This document shows, piece after piece, positions 17,158 to 25,834 of a DNA stretch of 38,638 nt. A program made the translations under genes and the position numbers. Origin of the DNA: an uncultured Muribaculaceae bacterium (GTDB lineage: Bacteria; Bacteroidota; Bacteroidia; Bacteroidales; Muribaculaceae); assembly GCA_948788915.1 (NCBI GenBank), contig CAQFOZ010000023.1:1-38638 (forward strand), given 5' to 3'. Each line of letters opens with the position of its first letter. Position 1 is the first letter of the stretch. Below the pieces are notes generated by a model. It did not search any database and was not told where the DNA came from. It was given only the letters and a program-made list of their open reading frames with translations.

Positions 17158-18645
17158 ATGAATATCATACGCTTCACCACAGTAGCAGAGCTTCGGGAGG
17201 TAATTTTTCGCACTCCGCTTGAACAATATGTTCTCGTTCAACTTGACGACCGAGAAATAACGCTTGACGCGCACATGATTCACCGTTTCACTCAAGTAGC
17301 TTCAGAAATAGACTCTACTTTAACTTATTCATATTTTCGCGAAAAAAATGAGGACGGCACAATCATGCTTCATCCGGTGAACGATTATCAGCCCGGATCT
17401 TTGCGCAACGATTTTGATTTTGGTCCGTTAGTATTGCTCAATGCGGCGGATGTGCTTTCCGCTACTGAGGATTTTACTCCGGAAGATTCAGAGATGCTTG
17501 ACGGAGGATGGTATGCCATGCGTCTGCAACTCACTCTCGGAAAAATGATGGCAATGATTCCGGAATATCTTTATACAGCGCAAAGAGTAGATTACCGTAA
17601 AAGCGGTCAGAAACAACATGACTATGTTGATCCTCGACAGCGGGACTATCAGATACAGATGGAACAGGTGCTAACCGCGCATCTACGCACAATCGGAGGC
17701 CTGCTTCAGCCGGCATCGCAAGACGTGGATTATGACTCCGAGGATTTTCCGGTAGAGGCATCCGTGATAATTCCTGTAAGAAATCGGATGCGCACGGTTA
17801 TGGATGCTGTAAATTCAGCACTTTCCCAAAAATGCGGCTTCCCTTTCAACGTAATAGTCGTTGACAACGACTCTTCCGACGGCACACGTGAGTTGCTTGA
17901 AGAGTGCAATGATCCGAAACTACATCTTATTAAGGTTGATTCCTCTGAAGAGCTTGGAATAGGCGGTTGCTGGAACAAAGCCGTATTGTCCGACAAATGC
18001 GGAAGATTCGCAATACAGCTTGATTCAGATGACATATACAATTCCGACACTGTTGTCCAGACAATAGTAGATAAGTTCCGGGCAGGTAATTTCGGCATGG
18101 TGATTGGAAGCTACATGATGGTTGATTTCAATGGTAATCCCATACCTCCGGGATTAATCGCACACGAAGAATGGACAGACGAAAACGGACATAACAATGC
18201 TTTACGCACCCATGGATTCGGAGCTCCACGTGCATTCTTCACTCCACTTGTCCGCAGATTCCTCTTTCCAAACGTCAGCTATGGCGAGGATTATGCAATG
18301 GCATTGAGGATTTCACGTGATTATAGGGTTGGACGGATATATGAACCTATATATTTTTGCAGAAGATGGGAAGGCAACTCAGATGCATCCCTGTCTATCG
18401 AACGCACAAACGCCAACAACAACTATAAAGACTGCCTGCGTTCAATTGAGCTTCTTGCACGTGTAAGACAGAATCATCCCTTGCGAAACCCATACATGAT
18501 GGATGCCGCAGATTTCATGCAGGGCACTCTTCCTCCTGAGATATTTCCAGGCGCTTCCGGATTTGCAGACAATGAAGACGAGAATGACCCCGACAATTAC
18601 GGTGATTTTGATGAGGACGACTTCGAAGATGATTTTGAAGACTGA
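17158..18645 (+). CDS. Family 2 glycosyltransferase with extra N-terminal domain and acidic tail
   Basis: Residues about 198-440 form a GT-A fold: EASVIIPVRNR (from residue 201), VIVVDNDSSDGTRELLEE, LGIGGCWNKA, and the nucleotide-sugar/metal motif QLDSDD (Asp289, Asp291, Asp292), then GFGAPRAFFTP, SYGEDYAMAL and a CRRWEGNSDASL block. Residues 1-195 are not a standard GT start; segments such as NDYQPGSLRNDFDFGP and EYLYTAQRVDYRKSGQKQ look like the second half of another GT2-type domain, so the protein may be a tandem with a degenerate first unit. The last 25 residues are almost all Asp and Glu. There are no membrane spans, so it acts in the cytoplasm. It sits 23 bp before the DUF4922 gene, whose product may make or break down its nucleotide-sugar donor. 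Acceptor and donor are unknown. Confidence 0.85.
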   Translation: MNIIRFTTVAELREVIFRTPLEQYVLVQLDDREITLDAHMIHRFTQVASEIDSTLTYSYFREKNEDGTIMLHPVNDYQPGSLRNDFDFGPLVLLNAADVLSATEDFTPEDSEMLDGGWYAMRLQLTLGKMMAMIPEYLYTAQRVDYRKSGQKQHDYVDPRQRDYQIQMEQVLTAHLRTIGGLLQPASQDVDYDSEDFPVEASVIIPVRNRMRTVMDAVNSALSQKCGFPFNVIVVDNDSSDGTRELLEECNDPKLHLIKVDSSEELGIGGCWNKAVLSDKCGRFAIQLDSDDIYNSDTVVQTIVDKFRAGNFGMVIGSYMMVDFNGNPIPPGLIAHEEWTDENGHNNALRTHGFGAPRAFFTPLVRRFLFPNVSYGEDYAMALRISRDYRVGRIYEPIYFCRRWEGNSDASLSIERTNANNNYKDCLRSIELLARVRQNHPLRNPYMMDAADFMQGTLPPEIFPGASGFADNEDENDPDNYGDFDEDDFEDDFED

Positions 18646-18668
18646 TATTTATTAACAATCTGACCAGA

Positions 18669-19595
18669 ATGGATACCGAATTGATAAACACGGTTATAGA
18701 AACGCAGTTAGCGGTGTGGCCGGAGGCGAAACGCAATTTTGACAATCTGATGCACACAAAAAGAAAAGCGGTGTCTCTTGGCGATTTCAGTGCACAACTG
18801 CAGCTGAATCCGGCCCGCGTACGCTCCACAGGGGCGGCAATTGACAAAAAGTCAATAGGAAGCCGACCCTGCTTCCTATGCGAATCAAACCGTCCGAAGG
18901 AGCAATTGGTTTTTCCATGGCTGGAAGGGTGGCAATTTCTTGTCAATCCCTACCCTATTCTGCCTGTTCATTTCACAATACCGTCTTCTCTACACATCCC
19001 ACAATGCGGAATCCCGCTTGAAATGGCAAGTATGGCAGAAATGGCACCGGACCTTGTCATCTTCTACAACGGAGCCAAATCCGGAGCATCGGCACCAGAC
19101 CATCTCCATTGTCAGGCTGTATTAAAATCAGAGCTACCGATACTTACCCTCACAGAGAGATATCACACCTCCGACAAACCGGGCTGGAGATCTTCTGAAA
19201 GCTTTGACCTTGATCTTCCATTTCAGTTCATCTCCGCGATAATCACTCCGGATGCAGAAGGTATGACCAACCTTTCTAAAGTGCAGAACGCGGTAGGTAT
19301 AAATCCAGACAACGGTATGCCGGACAAAGACTTTGTAAACGTCTTTTTCTGGATAGACGGCAGCGGCTTCCTAAGAATAATTATTATACCCCGCAAAGCA
19401 CACCGTCCATCCCATTACTTCTCATCAACCAACAACTACATGATAAGTCCCGGAGCACTTGACATGGCCGGAATTTTGGTAATGCCACGAGAAGAAGATT
19501 ACGAACGTATTACAGAAAATGTGGTACGGGAAATTTATAACGAGACAGCTTTCAGCACTCTGCCTGAAGCTGTTAAAGCACCATTCAACTTATGA
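18669..19595 (+). CDS. DUF4922 protein, GalT/HIT-type nucleotidyltransferase or phosphorylase
   Basis: This 308-residue cytoplasmic protein resembles the GalT branch of the HIT superfamily, whose members transfer nucleotides between phosphate and sugar-1-phosphates or phosphorolyse NDP-sugars and Ap4A. Visible support: a CxxC pair (Cys68, Cys71) as in the zinc site of GalT, the block LVNPYPILPVHFTIP (residues 91-105) matching the GalT/Ap4A-phosphorylase pattern, and a His-x-His-x-Gln active site (His145-Leu-His147-Cys-Gln149) in GASAPDHLHCQ. A second domain continues to about residue 295 with IDGSGFLRIIIIPRKAHRP. I recognise it as DUF4922, a family without an assigned reaction that I know of. 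It overlaps the AmpG-like gene by 4 bp (ATGA), so the two are translationally coupled, which ties an NDP-sugar step to import of a cell-wall fragment or similar sugar. Confidence 0.8.
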   Translation: MDTELINTVIETQLAVWPEAKRNFDNLMHTKRKAVSLGDFSAQLQLNPARVRSTGAAIDKKSIGSRPCFLCESNRPKEQLVFPWLEGWQFLVNPYPILPVHFTIPSSLHIPQCGIPLEMASMAEMAPDLVIFYNGAKSGASAPDHLHCQAVLKSELPILTLTERYHTSDKPGWRSSESFDLDLPFQFISAIITPDAEGMTNLSKVQNAVGINPDNGMPDKDFVNVFFWIDGSGFLRIIIIPRKAHRPSHYFSSTNNYMISPGALDMAGILVMPREEDYERITENVVREIYNETAFSTLPEAVKAPFNL

Positions 19596-21529
19596 ACCAA
19601 ATTGACCTGACAAAGCAAGCCGAGACCGTAAGAAACAGGAAATCGCCCTGGTATTGGATCCCTACGCTATATTTCGCGCAAGGTCTGCCATACGTTGCCG
19701 TGATGACAATATCTGTCATAATGTACAAGCGTCTTGGTATATCGAATACCGAGATTGCGCTCTACACTGGCTGGCTCTATCTTCCTTGGGTCATAAAACC
19801 ATTCTGGAGTCCGTTTGTGGACATAATAAAAACCAAGCGTTGGTGGACCCTCTGCATGCAGTGGATAATAGCTTTCGCCCTTGCAGCGATTGCATTTGCG
19901 ATTCCTGCCCCGTTTTTCTTCCAGCTCACCCCCGCAGTCTTCTGGCTTGTCGGCTTCACTTCTGCCACTCACGATATCGCCGCCGATGGCTTCTACATGT
20001 TGGCGTTGACAGAGCATGAACAGTCTCTGTACGTCGGCATCCGCTCTACATTTTACCGTATCGCCACAGTTGCAGGACAAGGTCTTCTGGTTATTATCGC
20101 CGGACTTATCGAGACGAATTCAGGGCTCGCCCCGGTTACTCTAACCGTCAATGCAGACCCGGCTGTGGAATGGAGTCAGCCGAATATTGACGCCATATAT
20201 TCCGCTGAGCCAGACCTCGCTGGAGAGATGGCATTCTACACACCTCAAAAATTTCTTTCTTTGGCAGTAAATACTCCTTCGACAGTTGATGTGAATGGAG
20301 AATCCATATCTTTCGGCAAATATGCCGCCATAATGCGAGACTCTGTCAAACACATGAACGAGCGAAACGGATTTGTAGCCCCCGAAAACGGAGCCTCAAC
20401 AAACGGAAAGAAAGTTGTCTCACACAATGCACCCTCGGCATTCACAACATGGGTAAAGAATACGTTCGGGGAAGACCGTGAACCGTTCACAGTCCGCGAC
20501 AATAACTTTGCCATTGCCGGAATCAAACTCAATAAAAAGCCTACGGCAGGCGAAGAAATCATACTCAACGTTACACTCAAATCAGGTGACCAGAGCATCC
20601 GCCTGGAGCATAACAAGCTCTCCACACGTTTCGTCTTCAACGAGAACAACTGGGACAAACCCGCATTCCTTTTCTACGAGGTTGACCACAAAATCACATC
20701 GCCAACTTCAGCTACTTTCGAGGGTGCTTCTGGCAATATTCCGCTGGCATGGTCAATGGTATTCGCTGTTCTTTCTGCATTCTTCTTTATCGTAGCTGCA
20801 TATCACAGCTGGTCTCTACCCCGTCCTGTCGCCGACGGCTGCAACGACGGGAGCACAACCGCATCCAGCATATTCAAAGAATTCTTCGAGACGTTCAGAT
20901 CGTTTTTCCAGAAACCTCAGGTGTGGTTGGCTATCGCGTTCATGTTGCTTTACCGTCTGCCTGAGGCACAGCTTGTCAAACTCATTAATCCGTTCCTTCT
21001 CGACCCCATCGATAAAGGCGGTCTCGGTCTCACCACCGGTCAGGTAGGTATCGTCTACGGCACTGTGGGCATCATCGGCCTAACGCTCGGTGGTATCATC
21101 GGAGGCATAGTGGCCGCAAAGGGAGGTCTTAAGAAATGGCTATGGCCCATGGCATGGTCCATGTCCCTCACCTGCCTTACTTTCGTATACCTAAGTTACG
21201 CCACCGGCCTCAGCCTGTTAGTAGTCAGCATATGCGTTTTTATCGAACAGTTCGGATACGGATTCGGATTCACGGCCTACATGCTCTATCTTATCTACTT
21301 CTCGGAAGGCAGACACAAGACCGCCCACTATGCCATTTGCACAGGCTTTATGGCCCTGGGTATGATGCTCCCGGGTATGGCTGCAGGTTGGCTGCAGGAG
21401 ACTATCGGGTACCGCCACTTCTTCATATGGACCATGATATGCTGTGCGGCGACAATCGGAGTCTGCGCATTCCTTAAAATTGATCCCAATTTCGGACGCA
21501 AAATAGAAAAGGCCGATGAAATGGACTGA
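19592..21529 (+). CDS. AmpG-like MFS transporter with large extra periplasmic domain
   Basis: AmpG carriers import anhydromuropeptides from the periplasm for recycling. The N-terminal half shows WYWIPTLYFAQGLPYVAV, KPFWSPFVDIIKTKRWW and SATHDIAADGFYML, parallel to the FASGLP, FLWSPLMD and SQDIVFDAW blocks of E. coli AmpG. The C-terminal half has MLLYRLPEAQLVKLINPFLL and a standard set of helices. About 205 residues (roughly 174-382) with no membrane segments separate GQGLLVIIAGLIE from IPLAWSMVFAVLSAFFFIVAAYH; by the expected topology this domain is periplasmic. It is mostly beta-rich and I do not recognise it. At 645 residues the protein is much longer than a usual AmpG. It is translationally coupled to the DUF4922 gene by a 4-bp overlap and followed by tamL after 32 bp. 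Muropeptide transport is inferred from family and the amidase in the cluster; other sugars are possible. Confidence 0.82.
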   Translation: MNQIDLTKQAETVRNRKSPWYWIPTLYFAQGLPYVAVMTISVIMYKRLGISNTEIALYTGWLYLPWVIKPFWSPFVDIIKTKRWWTLCMQWIIAFALAAIAFAIPAPFFFQLTPAVFWLVGFTSATHDIAADGFYMLALTEHEQSLYVGIRSTFYRIATVAGQGLLVIIAGLIETNSGLAPVTLTVNADPAVEWSQPNIDAIYSAEPDLAGEMAFYTPQKFLSLAVNTPSTVDVNGESISFGKYAAIMRDSVKHMNERNGFVAPENGASTNGKKVVSHNAPSAFTTWVKNTFGEDREPFTVRDNNFAIAGIKLNKKPTAGEEIILNVTLKSGDQSIRLEHNKLSTRFVFNENNWDKPAFLFYEVDHKITSPTSATFEGASGNIPLAWSMVFAVLSAFFFIVAAYHSWSLPRPVADGCNDGSTTASSIFKEFFETFRSFFQKPQVWLAIAFMLLYRLPEAQLVKLINPFLLDPIDKGGLGLTTGQVGIVYGTVGIIGLTLGGIIGGIVAAKGGLKKWLWPMAWSMSLTCLTFVYLSYATGLSLLVVSICVFIEQFGYGFGFTAYMLYLIYFSEGRHKTAHYAICTGFMALGMMLPGMAAGWLQETIGYRHFFIWTMICCAATIGVCAFLKIDPNFGRKIEKADEMD

Positions 21530-21561
21530 TACATCCGCATAAATTATTTATTAAGAACCAT

Positions 21562-23913
21562 ATGCTTCGACAAATTGCACACACACACATCACAGGACTG
21601 CTACTGACATTGATGGCGGCACTGGTGTCGTGCAATTCGACAAAGCACGTTCCAGAAGGGAGATATCTTCTTGATGACGTTTCGCTCAAAATAAACGACT
21701 CCACCCATAGAGTTTCAAAGCAGCAGCTGATAACCTACATACGCCAGCAACCAAACACGAAGATGCTCTGGTCTGCGAAATTCCGGCTTGGTCTATACAA
21801 TCTGAGTGGAAAAGATTCTACTAAACGCTGGAACAAATGGATGCGCAAACTCGGTGAGCCCCCTGCAATCTATGATTCAATGGCAACTGTAAACGATATC
21901 TCCCAGCTCAAGCGGGCTCTTGTCAATGCCGGATATATGGAAGGAGACGTTTCGGTAAAGAAAAAAATCAATGACAAAAAACGTAAAATCAAACTTGAAT
22001 TTGATGTCACACCCGGCACTCCACATATAATCCGTTCTCTCGAATACGATTTCCCGAACGACACTATCCGCAATCTGTTTGCCAACGATTCATCTTTATT
22101 CCTTATTGCTCCTGGTGATATCCTCGATCTATCCCGGCTTGAAACTCAAAGAGATGTATTTGTCAATTATCTGCGAGACAATGGCTATTTTGCATTTGGG
22201 AAAGAGAGTATTTCATTTACAGCGGACACGGCGGCCGGATCCAAGGATGTAGATCTTCACTTGTCGATACATCCCCCTAAAGCAACCGGTATTCAAGACC
22301 GCATACATCTCGATACACATAAACAATATTTAGTCAGGAATATTTATGTCATTCCTGACTACTCTCCGGGTACGTCTACGAATATTGAGGACTATCAGGC
22401 CACAGACACTCTACACTACAAAGGCCTTACAATTCTTGAAAGCAAAAAACGTTATCTGAATCCGCAAACTATATTTGACAATTGCTTTATACGTAAGGGA
22501 GAGCTTTATAGTGCAGCTGAAGTAAACGCCACATATGCCGCCTTAAGTCGTCTCAGCATACTAAAATTCATAAATATCAGATTCATTCCTTCTGGTAAGC
22601 TTGGAGATTTCGGTTTAATTGATGCCTACATTCTTTTGACTCCTGGCAAGAGCCAAAGCTTCTCTGCTGAACTTGAGGGTACAAATTCCGAAGGCAACTT
22701 CGGAGTGGCCGCGGCTCTTCATTACACACACCGGAATCTTAGCAAAGGATCAGAAACTTTTTCCGCAAAACTGCGTGGAGCATACGAAGCGCTTAATGGC
22801 AGTTTTCAAGATATTATTCACAACAGATACCTTGAGTTCGGTGGAGAAGTCGGTATAAATTTTCCAAAGTTCAAAGCACCTTTTCTTAAAGAGAGTTTCA
22901 AACGCAAGATCAAGGCATCTACGGAGTTCAACATATCCATGAATTATCAAGAACGGCCTGAATATACGCGACTTATTTCCACTGCTGGGTGGAACTATAA
23001 ATGGACTGAGCATAAATATCATAGACGCCATACATATACTCCTATTGACGTGAATTATGTGTATCTGCCCGAGAGTACAAATGACTTTCTTAATCAGATA
23101 GCACCCGACAATCCTCTTCTTCGATACAGTTATGAAGACCACTTCATTATGCGAATGGGCTATAGCCTTTATCAAACCAACAAGCAACCTGAATCACCAT
23201 TCAGCCACAAACAACTTCGTGACATCTACACTCTTCGTGTAAATGCGGAGATTGCAGGCAATCTTTTATTTGCAATCAGCAGTCTTGCAAGACACCGGTC
23301 AAACTTCCATGATGACCCTTATAAAGTATTCGGCATAAGATATTCGCAATATGTAAAAGTTGATGCAGACTTTTCTTATCTGCATGTTTTTGACGAACGC
23401 AACTCCATTGCCTATCATGCAGGCGGAGGAATCGGCGTTCCATACGGCAACTCCTCTATTCTTCCTTTTGAGAAACGCTTCTATGGAGGAGGGGCAAACG
23501 GTGTAAGGGGATGGGACGTGCGCACTCTCGGTCCCGGGCGCTTCCCCGGTTCAAACTCGGTAAGCGACTTTATCAATCAATGCGGAGACATTCGTCTTGA
23601 CTTTAATGTAGAATACCGTCCGAAACTGTTTTGGATTCTTGAGGGTGCCTTGTTCATTGATATAGGAAACATCTGGACAATACATAATTATCCAAACCAG
23701 CCACACGGATTTTTTAAATTTAAATCGTTCTATAAAGAGCTGGCAGCCGCTTATGGAGTCGGACTGAGACTTGACTTCAAATATTTTCTGTTGCGGTTTG
23801 ACATGGGTATGAAGGCTCACAATCCTGCTATTAATCAGGAGCCATGGCCTATCATTCACCCAGTCTGGAAGCGCGACCGTTCTTTCCACTTCTCAATTGG
23901 GTATCCATTTTGA
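21562..23913 (+). CDS. tamL: TamL-type lipidated Omp85 outer-membrane protein
   Basis: The protein has a lipoprotein signal ending LMAALVSC (lipid-bearing Cys24), POTRA-like repeats in the first third (for example NDISQLKRALVNAGYMEGDVSVKKKI and LETQRDVFVNYLRDNGYFAFGKESI), and a C-terminal 16-strand-type barrel with RFYGGGANGVRGWDVRTLGPG, the conserved Omp85 loop, ending in the aromatic strand HFSIGYPF. A lipidated TamA/BamA relative is the arrangement called TamL in Bacteroidota, where it partners TamB in moving material to the outer membrane. No tamB lies in this window. The length of 783 residues is normal. It sits 32 bp after the AmpG-like gene and 51 bp before the phosphatase gene, so envelope assembly and the upstream cluster may be expressed together. 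Confidence 0.9.
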   Translation: MLRQIAHTHITGLLLTLMAALVSCNSTKHVPEGRYLLDDVSLKINDSTHRVSKQQLITYIRQQPNTKMLWSAKFRLGLYNLSGKDSTKRWNKWMRKLGEPPAIYDSMATVNDISQLKRALVNAGYMEGDVSVKKKINDKKRKIKLEFDVTPGTPHIIRSLEYDFPNDTIRNLFANDSSLFLIAPGDILDLSRLETQRDVFVNYLRDNGYFAFGKESISFTADTAAGSKDVDLHLSIHPPKATGIQDRIHLDTHKQYLVRNIYVIPDYSPGTSTNIEDYQATDTLHYKGLTILESKKRYLNPQTIFDNCFIRKGELYSAAEVNATYAALSRLSILKFINIRFIPSGKLGDFGLIDAYILLTPGKSQSFSAELEGTNSEGNFGVAAALHYTHRNLSKGSETFSAKLRGAYEALNGSFQDIIHNRYLEFGGEVGINFPKFKAPFLKESFKRKIKASTEFNISMNYQERPEYTRLISTAGWNYKWTEHKYHRRHTYTPIDVNYVYLPESTNDFLNQIAPDNPLLRYSYEDHFIMRMGYSLYQTNKQPESPFSHKQLRDIYTLRVNAEIAGNLLFAISSLARHRSNFHDDPYKVFGIRYSQYVKVDADFSYLHVFDERNSIAYHAGGGIGVPYGNSSILPFEKRFYGGGANGVRGWDVRTLGPGRFPGSNSVSDFINQCGDIRLDFNVEYRPKLFWILEGALFIDIGNIWTIHNYPNQPHGFFKFKSFYKELAAAYGVGLRLDFKYFLLRFDMGMKAHNPAINQEPWPIIHPVWKRDRSFHFSIGYPF

Positions 23914-23964
23914 TATATGAAATATTCCAATAATAAGCAGTTGTTTAAACTCAATCTTTAGATT

Positions 23965-24612
23965 ATGAAGAGACTCGTTATATTTGACCTTGACGGAACA
24001 CTCGTAAATTCGATTACAGATCTTGGAAACGCTTGCAATTACGCATTGCGTACACTCGGATATTCCGAACATGCTATATCGACATACAATTTTATGGTAG
24101 GCAACGGTGTCAGAAAACTTATTGAACGTGCTGAACCGGACGCTAACCAAGAGACTGTAGAAAAACTTCTGTCACTTTTCCGTGAATATTATGACAGTCA
24201 TCTTACCGACAAAACAGTCCCTTATCCCGGAATCCCGGAACTGTTACGCTGTCTTAAAGACAAGGGGGTGGCCATTGCTGTCGCATCAAACAAATATCAA
24301 GCCGCAGTGTCAAAAATAGTTCCTCATTTCTTCCCGGACATACCTTTTGTATCAATAGCGGGGCACAACCCGTCCATACCGACAAAGCCGGATCCTTCTA
24401 TAGTGTTCTCCATTCTCAATCAGCATCCTACCCCGAAGAATGAAGTGCTGTATGTTGGCGATTCCTCTGTAGATATTGAGACAGCACGCAGAGCATGCAT
24501 CGAATCTGTAGGTGTAAGCTGGGGATTCCGCCCTATATCTGAATTGCGCGGAGCTTATGCCGACAATATAGTCACATCTCCCGAAGAGATTTTAGACATT
24601 GTTGATCGTTGA
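23965..24612 (+). CDS. gph: HAD-family phosphoglycolate phosphatase-like hydrolase
   Basis: The 215-residue protein shows the HAD motifs in order: DLDGTLVNS (nucleophile and acid/base Asp) at the N-terminus, a four-helix cap domain, VAIAVASNKYQAAV (motif II Ser), PTKPDPSIVF (motif III Lys) and VLYVGDSSVDIETARRA (motif IV). This matches Gph-type phosphatases, which dephosphorylate 2-phosphoglycolate or related small phosphate esters. In this cluster a sugar phosphate from salvage is an equally plausible substrate. It is last in the six-gene run, and its final 21 bp overlap the 3' end of the convergent lacI-type gene, so no room exists for a terminator between them. Confidence 0.88.
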   Translation: MKRLVIFDLDGTLVNSITDLGNACNYALRTLGYSEHAISTYNFMVGNGVRKLIERAEPDANQETVEKLLSLFREYYDSHLTDKTVPYPGIPELLRCLKDKGVAIAVASNKYQAAVSKIVPHFFPDIPFVSIAGHNPSIPTKPDPSIVFSILNQHPTPKNEVLYVGDSSVDIETARRACIESVGVSWGFRPISELRGAYADNIVTSPEEILDIVDR

Positions 24613-25608
24613 TGCTCGTTTTATAATCTTGCTGTCCAGAACTATTGATTTGCTCGGAGACGAGAAATCCTCTATCTTGGCCCACAATAGTTCTGTTGCA
24701 ATCCTTGCCATTTCTTCAATCTGCTGCTCAACAGCTGTGATCTGCGGAAATACAAGCGTTGACAGCACTGTGCCTGACATCGTACAAATAGAAACATCCT
24801 CCGGAATGTGATATCCCCGTTCCTGAAGCGCACGTTTGGCTCCTAACGCCTGAGTTTCTGTAAAACAGAACACACTGTCAAATTCAAGTCCTCTCTCCAA
24901 CGCAACCTCTATGGCATGGATACCATCTTCAAAAAGAACCCCACCTGATATTATATATTCACTTCCACAAGGCAAATTGAATTTCTTCAGTGCGTCTCTC
25001 CATCCCTTACTGCGATCTATTGCATTCTGAATATATGACGGACCCTCAAGATGCAGTATCCTTTTTTGGCCATTATAGATCAGATGCTCAACCATAAAGA
25101 ATGATTTTATATAATCATTGCTACGCACCATAGACACATCAAGATCAGGAATGACACGGTCGAAAAACACCAACGGCACACGACTGTTCAGAAAACTATT
25201 GTATATTTCAAGATTTGCGGAATTATGGCATGGATTAATCAATATACCGTCTACTCGAGATTTATTGAAAGTCTCAAGATTTAATTTCTCAATTTCAGGC
25301 GACTCGTCCGAGAATGCTATAGCCACTCTATAACCACGCTGCAAAATATGTTTCTGTGCCGCGGATATAAACCTCATGGAGAACGGTGTTGTCATCTCCG
25401 GTACGGAAATGCCTATCACATGATTGCTCTGCGCCCTAAGGTTAACGGCCATTTCATTGCGTCGATAACCCATGCGGATAGCAGTTTCCTGTATCTTCTT
25501 CATAGTTTCGCTACTGACATTGTGCGCGTCATCATTAAGCGCACGGGACACCGTCGACTTAGAGATGCCCAATTCGGCAGCTATATCTTTTATCGTCACA
25601 TACCTCAT
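24592..25608 (-). CDS. LacI-family transcriptional regulator
   Basis: The 338-residue protein has an N-terminal LacI helix-turn-helix (TIKDIAAELGISKSTVSRALN, about residues 5-25) and hinge helix region (YRRNEMAVNLRAQ), followed by a periplasmic-binding-protein-like effector domain (VIGISVPEMTTPFSMRFI through ITAVEQQIEEMARIATELL). It is a cytoplasmic repressor or activator that binds DNA as a dimer and responds to a small sugar-like ligand. It is divergent from the glycerophosphodiesterase gene across 226 bp and probably controls that operon. Its 3' end overlaps the end of gph on the other strand by 21 bp, which could let read-through transcripts interfere with each other. The effector is unknown. 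Confidence 0.93.
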   Translation of the reverse strand: MRYVTIKDIAAELGISKSTVSRALNDDAHNVSSETMKKIQETAIRMGYRRNEMAVNLRAQSNHVIGISVPEMTTPFSMRFISAAQKHILQRGYRVAIAFSDESPEIEKLNLETFNKSRVDGILINPCHNSANLEIYNSFLNSRVPLVFFDRVIPDLDVSMVRSNDYIKSFFMVEHLIYNGQKRILHLEGPSYIQNAIDRSKGWRDALKKFNLPCGSEYIISGGVLFEDGIHAIEVALERGLEFDSVFCFTETQALGAKRALQERGYHIPEDVSICTMSGTVLSTLVFPQITAVEQQIEEMARIATELLWAKIEDFSSPSKSIVLDSKIIKRASTINNV

Positions 25609-25642
25609 GGTAAAAGAACCTAAAATTTATGACAAGTTACTA

Positions 25643-25675
25643 AAAATTTATCAATCCTGCCATATTTTTAACAAA
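25643..25675 (-). promoter_or_regulatory. Candidate lacI-type gene promoter (TTTG-N21-TAAATTTT)
   Basis: On the minus strand TTTG (25675-25672) precedes TAAATTTT (25650-25643) by 21 bp, one mismatch from consensus, giving a leader of about 30 nt. On the plus strand a weaker TAACTTTA (25803-25810) may serve the GDPD gene. Confidence 0.45.
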
Positions 25676-25834
25676 ACATTACATTTCAAACATTCTTCTT
25701 CACGTTCTTCCCACCTCAAACGGTTGCGTTCAATAAATACAATCTTTGCCTCAATGTAAGATACCTGTGGAAATATTAGTTTTATCTGTCACTTTTTTTT
25801 TATAACTTTAGAAACTAAAAGACTGTATGCATTT

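Noticed and set aside
25719..25730. AACG-N4-CGTT as a LacI-type operator between the regulator and GDPD genes
   Set aside because: The half-sites are only 4 bp and the centre is not palindromic; too weak without further copies.
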